DNA of 38,574 nucleotides, taken from the IMG/VR virus record IMGVR_UViG_3300043411_000541, positions 1-38,574 of that record; one strand, written 5' to 3'. The position numbers and the translations under genes are program-made. Under the pieces are notes generated by a model. The model saw only the letters and a program-made list of their open reading frames with translations, searched no databases and was not told the DNA's origin. Of the stretch, positions 35,686-38,574 are shown in pieces (position 1 is the stretch's first letter; the number at the start of each line of letters is the position of its first letter). The DNA comes from a virus.

Positions 35686-35940
35686 CTACTTTATAAAAAC
35701 TAAAGAAACCAACGCCCCTATAAAAGCAACTAATATTATTCCAACAAAACTAAATACCAATACCCTTACTGTTTCAAATTCCTTTTTAGAAACCTTCTGT
35801 CTAACGGAACCCTTCACTTCTTCTAGTTCTCGCCTACTAACCGAGTTATTCCGTAGGTCCTTAACGTCAGATTTAATTTCTGAAACGTCTGAGGTTATCG
35901 AGTCAAGTTTTGCATTTATCACGGCTATATCTTTATCCAT
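35686..35940 (-). CDS. XhlA-like lysis accessory protein
   Basis: An 84-residue protein. Residues 4-55 are a coiled coil (A-V-I-N-A-K-L-D-S-I-T-S-D-V-S-E-I-K-S-D-V-K-D-L), followed by one C-terminal membrane segment (V-L-V-F-S-F-V-G-I-I-L-V-A-F-I-G-A-L-V) and a lone lysine. This is the architecture of the XhlA family, which in Bacillus phages works with a holin to deliver the lysin. An alternative is a spanin-like protein. It starts 6 bases after the stop of the 35947-37695 gene. Confidence 0.72.
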   Translation of the reverse strand: MDKDIAVINAKLDSITSDVSEIKSDVKDLRNNSVSRRELEEVKGSVRQKVSKKEFETVRVLVFSFVGIILVAFIGALVSLVFIK

Positions 35941-35946
35941 TTCATG

Positions 35947-37695
35947 TTATTGTGTAACTATTCCAACATTTCTACTTCCCGAAGCGTAAATATTCATTGC
36001 TTCTTTAAAGGATCTTAATTTTTGAGCTGCTATATTCTTTTCGTCTGTTGGTTCTGGAATTAATCCCCTGATTCTCTCGTATTCAGAGGGTGGTACATTT
36101 GCACCTGATAATGCAGATATTGCACTACCTCTTGCAGCGTCTAATGCTGAATAGTATGCGGTTTGTGTGTCTGATTGTGTACCCAAGAACCTACCAATTG
36201 AAGAACCTGCGGAAGCTAATTTTCCGGTCTGTGCTGTTCCACTATCTAATAATTGTAACGCTTTGTCTGCCATTTGGCCTGCGGAATTAAACATGGCCTG
36301 TTTTTCTGTTAGTTTCTGATTATCTGCACCACCTCCATACTGTTTTTGTAATTCACCAGCTAATGATAATAATTCACTCTCAGATGCGTTAGGGAATATC
36401 TGTTGTGCCATGCCTAATGCTGAAACAAAGTCCAATCCTTGTTCTTGTGATTGTTCTACTGGGGATAACTCTTGTTGTAACCGTTGATTGTCTTGCGAAG
36501 GTTTAATAGTAACCAACCCCTTTAAAATATTTCCTAATGCTTCAACCCCAACTCCAGATTGTGGAGTTAATTTTTCAATTCCACCCACTAAGCCAGTTAG
36601 TCCCTTTTCAGTTGTATTTACAACCCCTTGTGGAATAGGAATAGACGTTCCAGCTACACTAAGTTTAGGTTGTTTACTTACAACGTCTTTTAATTGATCT
36701 CCAACTTTAATTGCATCTGATAGCTTGCCTAACGCGGTATCCGCTTTCTTTGGTAACTGACTTCTTATAATGTTTCTTAGTGATTTAAGCTCTCTATCTA
36801 CGTTTACCGCACCCGTTGTTTTAACTACACCAGTAGATTTATAGTTAATTACGTCGTCTAAACTCTGATATATATTCCTAAGTTCTCCAACTGTTGGTGA
36901 ATCGCCTAATGAATCCACTGCCTGTAAAATATCTTTGACGGCTTTTCCGCCTGCCTTTTTATTTGCTATCTTTGAAAGTAGTCCTAAATCTACCTTTTGG
37001 GTTGCGTTGTTTAGAATTGTTTGTTTTGCTCCGTCGATAGGAATACCGCCCAATTTATCAACTTCTCCCGATAGTGCGGATATAACATCATTCTTTGCGT
37101 TTGCTAATTCTACTTTTCCAAATCCGATTTGAGAATTCTTTAATTCCTTATATGTATTTATATAAGTCCTTTTTGCTTGAGACACTTGTTTTGGTGTCAT
37201 GTCTAGTTTCTTTGGAGTAATTCCAGTTAGTAAAGATTCCTCCACCTTTCCTTGTGTTTTTTGAATTGTTGGTTTTAGCCCCGAAATAGCTTTTTGGCCA
37301 ATACCTAGTAAAGCACCTAATGCCCCACCAGTTGCCGCACCACCCAAAGCACCCGATAGTTCTTCACCTTGTTGAGAACCTCCAAAACCACCTAATCCAC
37401 CACCAACCGCACCAGTAGTTGCTAGACCCTTAATTCCCTGTCCAACAGGGGTTAAGTACGCACCGACACTTGCAATATCTTTTGTACCCTGTAAAAAGGG
37501 GTTTGACACTAACTGTTGTGCTTCGTTTAAATCTGTATATTTAGGCTGATATTTTTTTAATTGAGAAAATCCACTCTTTGTGGTCTCTGGTGTTCTTTTA
37601 ACATTTAAAGCCGTTTGATATAGGTTTTCCATTTCAGCTACATCACGAATTGGTCTCGTAATTCCTTTAAGTAAGTTTTGAAAGAAATTTGCCAT
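35947..37695 (-). CDS. Large internal virion (ejection/pilot) protein
   Basis: A 582-residue protein. Residues about 70-140 form glycine-rich hydrophobic runs (G-L-A-T-T-G-A-V-G-G-G-L-G-G-F, A-A-T-G-G-A-L-G-A-L-L-G-I), suited to insertion into a membrane. The rest is helical and charged. The C-terminal half is Q/S-rich (L-S-P-V-E-Q-S-Q-E-Q-G, then S-A-G-S-S-I-G-R-F-L-G). This resembles the pilot/ejection proteins of P22-type podoviruses that form a channel for DNA through the envelope. It overlaps the next gene's stop (TAATG). The assignment comes from composition and order. Confidence 0.62.
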   Translation of the reverse strand: MANFFQNLLKGITRPIRDVAEMENLYQTALNVKRTPETTKSGFSQLKKYQPKYTDLNEAQQLVSNPFLQGTKDIASVGAYLTPVGQGIKGLATTGAVGGGLGGFGGSQQGEELSGALGGAATGGALGALLGIGQKAISGLKPTIQKTQGKVEESLLTGITPKKLDMTPKQVSQAKRTYINTYKELKNSQIGFGKVELANAKNDVISALSGEVDKLGGIPIDGAKQTILNNATQKVDLGLLSKIANKKAGGKAVKDILQAVDSLGDSPTVGELRNIYQSLDDVINYKSTGVVKTTGAVNVDRELKSLRNIIRSQLPKKADTALGKLSDAIKVGDQLKDVVSKQPKLSVAGTSIPIPQGVVNTTEKGLTGLVGGIEKLTPQSGVGVEALGNILKGLVTIKPSQDNQRLQQELSPVEQSQEQGLDFVSALGMAQQIFPNASESELLSLAGELQKQYGGGADNQKLTEKQAMFNSAGQMADKALQLLDSGTAQTGKLASAGSSIGRFLGTQSDTQTAYYSALDAARGSAISALSGANVPPSEYERIRGLIPEPTDEKNIAAQKLRSFKEAMNIYASGSRNVGIVTQ

Positions 37696-38474
37696 TATCT
37701 TTTAAATATATTTTTTAATAAATTTGAGTAAAAGTTCACCCCAGTTTTTACATTTTGTATTGGATTAAACCTAATACCGCTTTGTGGTACTCCACTCTCT
37801 ACCATAGCTTTACCAACTGTATTGGTTAAATACTTATCTAGTAGGTTTCCCGTAACCCCGCCTTGTCCTGCCTCAAACCATTTAGGATTGACAAATCCAC
37901 TTTGTGCTGACTGTTGAGCTGTTTGCTGACTATTTGTAGCCGTTTTGTTCCTTGGGTCGTTTGGGTACTTGTCGAGTATATCTGGTATACCATCTCCATC
38001 TGAATCTCTCAATCCGCCACCCGCACCACCGCCACTTGATCTTCTTGCGTTCTCTTGAGCCTGTGCGTCCTGATACATTCTCCAAAGGTTTTCCGCGTTT
38101 GTCTGTTGTTTTTGTGCGTCTGTTTGGTATGCACTTGTTGCTTTTCCTAGTATATCTTGAAATTGTTGTCCTCTTGCGTTTAGTAAATCTGTAACACTTC
38201 CAATTTGTCCTCTTACTCCCGCTTGTCTACCTGATATTAGGGCTTCTTGTGCTAACGGGTTTCTTATTGCTGATTGATAGTATTCGTTTCTTAATTGTCC
38301 AGGTAATGCCTGTGCCTCGGCCTGTAGGTTATTCTGTTGGTCTATTAAATCTTTATTGTAGTTTGTCTTTTCGTTATACGCCTTTTCTAAATCACCCGCA
38401 AATTTGTTCACGTCATAACTTTGTGATTTCTGAAACGCTTTTTGATATTGTTTGAGGTAGTCTGAACTTGCCAT
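37695..38474 (-). CDS. Internal virion protein with calcium-loop motif
   Basis: A 259-residue, Q/N/A/G-rich protein. Residues 1-130 are helical and Q-rich. At about 155-170 a glycine linker is followed by D-S-D-G-D-G-I-P-D-I-L-D, a thrombospondin-type-3-like calcium loop that is rare in phage internal proteins. The C-terminus is hydrophobic and basic (F-Y-S-N-L-L-K-N-I-F-K-R). It belongs to the ejection set with the genes on either side. The start of the gene lies in the terminal repeat, so it is truncated at the left edge of the window. Confidence 0.6.
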   Translation of the reverse strand: MASSDYLKQYQKAFQKSQSYDVNKFAGDLEKAYNEKTNYNKDLIDQQNNLQAEAQALPGQLRNEYYQSAIRNPLAQEALISGRQAGVRGQIGSVTDLLNARGQQFQDILGKATSAYQTDAQKQQTNAENLWRMYQDAQAQENARRSSGGGAGGGLRDSDGDGIPDILDKYPNDPRNKTATNSQQTAQQSAQSGFVNPKWFEAGQGGVTGNLLDKYLTNTVGKAMVESGVPQSGIRFNPIQNVKTGVNFYSNLLKNIFKR

Positions 38475-38574
38475 AATTATGCTCCGTAATATTTTTTATA
38501 AAAGTCTGGAGATTGTTTTTTCTGGTAATCTCTTAGTGCTTGTAAATAACTAAATCCACCAGCCCCCTGTGTTC
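38432..38574. repeat. Terminal redundancy, right copy
   Basis: Right-hand copy of the 143-base overlap described at 1-143. It carries the start of the 37695-38474 gene and the 3' end of the 46-600 gene, so the gene order is continuous across the junction. Confidence 0.93.

Noticed and set aside
1-38574. CRISPR arrays, insertion sequences, integrase or att sites
   Set aside because: No evenly spaced repeats, transposase motifs or integrase domains were seen. Repeats in the early region are start-site leaders and paralogous genes.

Overview
The window is an essentially complete genome of a tailed double-stranded DNA bacteriophage. It is AT-rich, has about 60 tightly packed genes, and all but one lie on the minus strand. 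The last 143 bases repeat the first 143, so the sequence closes into a circle of about 38,431 bp, and one virion gene (46-600) and its neighbour (37695-38474) join across the ends. The gene set (SU10-type capsid fold, P22-like portal, adaptor, tail-hub and internal virion proteins, no tape measure or sheath) suggests a short-tailed, podovirus-like particle. The host cannot be named. It evidently uses ordinary sigma70-like promoters, weak or absent Shine-Dalgarno signals and several leaderless starts. An XhlA-like protein and an M23-like lysin are compatible with a Gram-positive-type or otherwise unusual envelope. No DNA polymerase, helicase, integrase or complete repressor was found, so host replication enzymes are probably used.

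Reading along the minus strand (descending coordinates), the early region runs from 33841 to about 22667. It starts with a replication-initiator-like protein and an ERF single-strand annealing protein. A long run of small genes follows: zinc ribbons, coiled coils, a LexA-type DNA-binding domain, a LuxR-type HTH protein, a PD-(D/E)XK nuclease and a NinG-like protein. Many of these are mosaic duplicates that share start-site leaders or tail modules. A GroES-like co-chaperonin and a probable small terminase follow (22404-21788). Then comes a gene-poor 0.8 kb stretch (20992-21787) with a tiny membrane-protein gene and two strongly folded RNA candidates. After it come a GT-A glycosyltransferase, an HNH-like fragment, a sugar-nucleotide epimerase, a DnaQ-like exonuclease, a zinc-ribbon protein and the large terminase.

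The virion module runs from 16459 to 46: small membrane protein, portal, scaffold, major capsid protein, a GT-B glycosyltransferase, fibre-like and Ig-like surface proteins, adaptor, two tail fibres/spikes sharing both end domains (one with a pectate-lyase-type beta-helix), a tail-hub protein and a probable receptor-binding protein. It continues across the circle junction into internal virion proteins (38474-35947) and a lysis cassette (35940-34773), ending with an HNH nuclease (34257-34751). The single plus-strand gene (33976-34179) is divergent from the early operon, and a probable control region lies between them.

Four intergenic RNAs are predicted (21515-21660, about 21060-21472, 27369-27529, 31690-31893). 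A family of minus-strand promoters shares a CCTATAG element between the -35 and -10 boxes. The folded RNAs, this promoter family, the mosaic early cassettes and the large terminase gene without a normal start codon are the features most worth following up.
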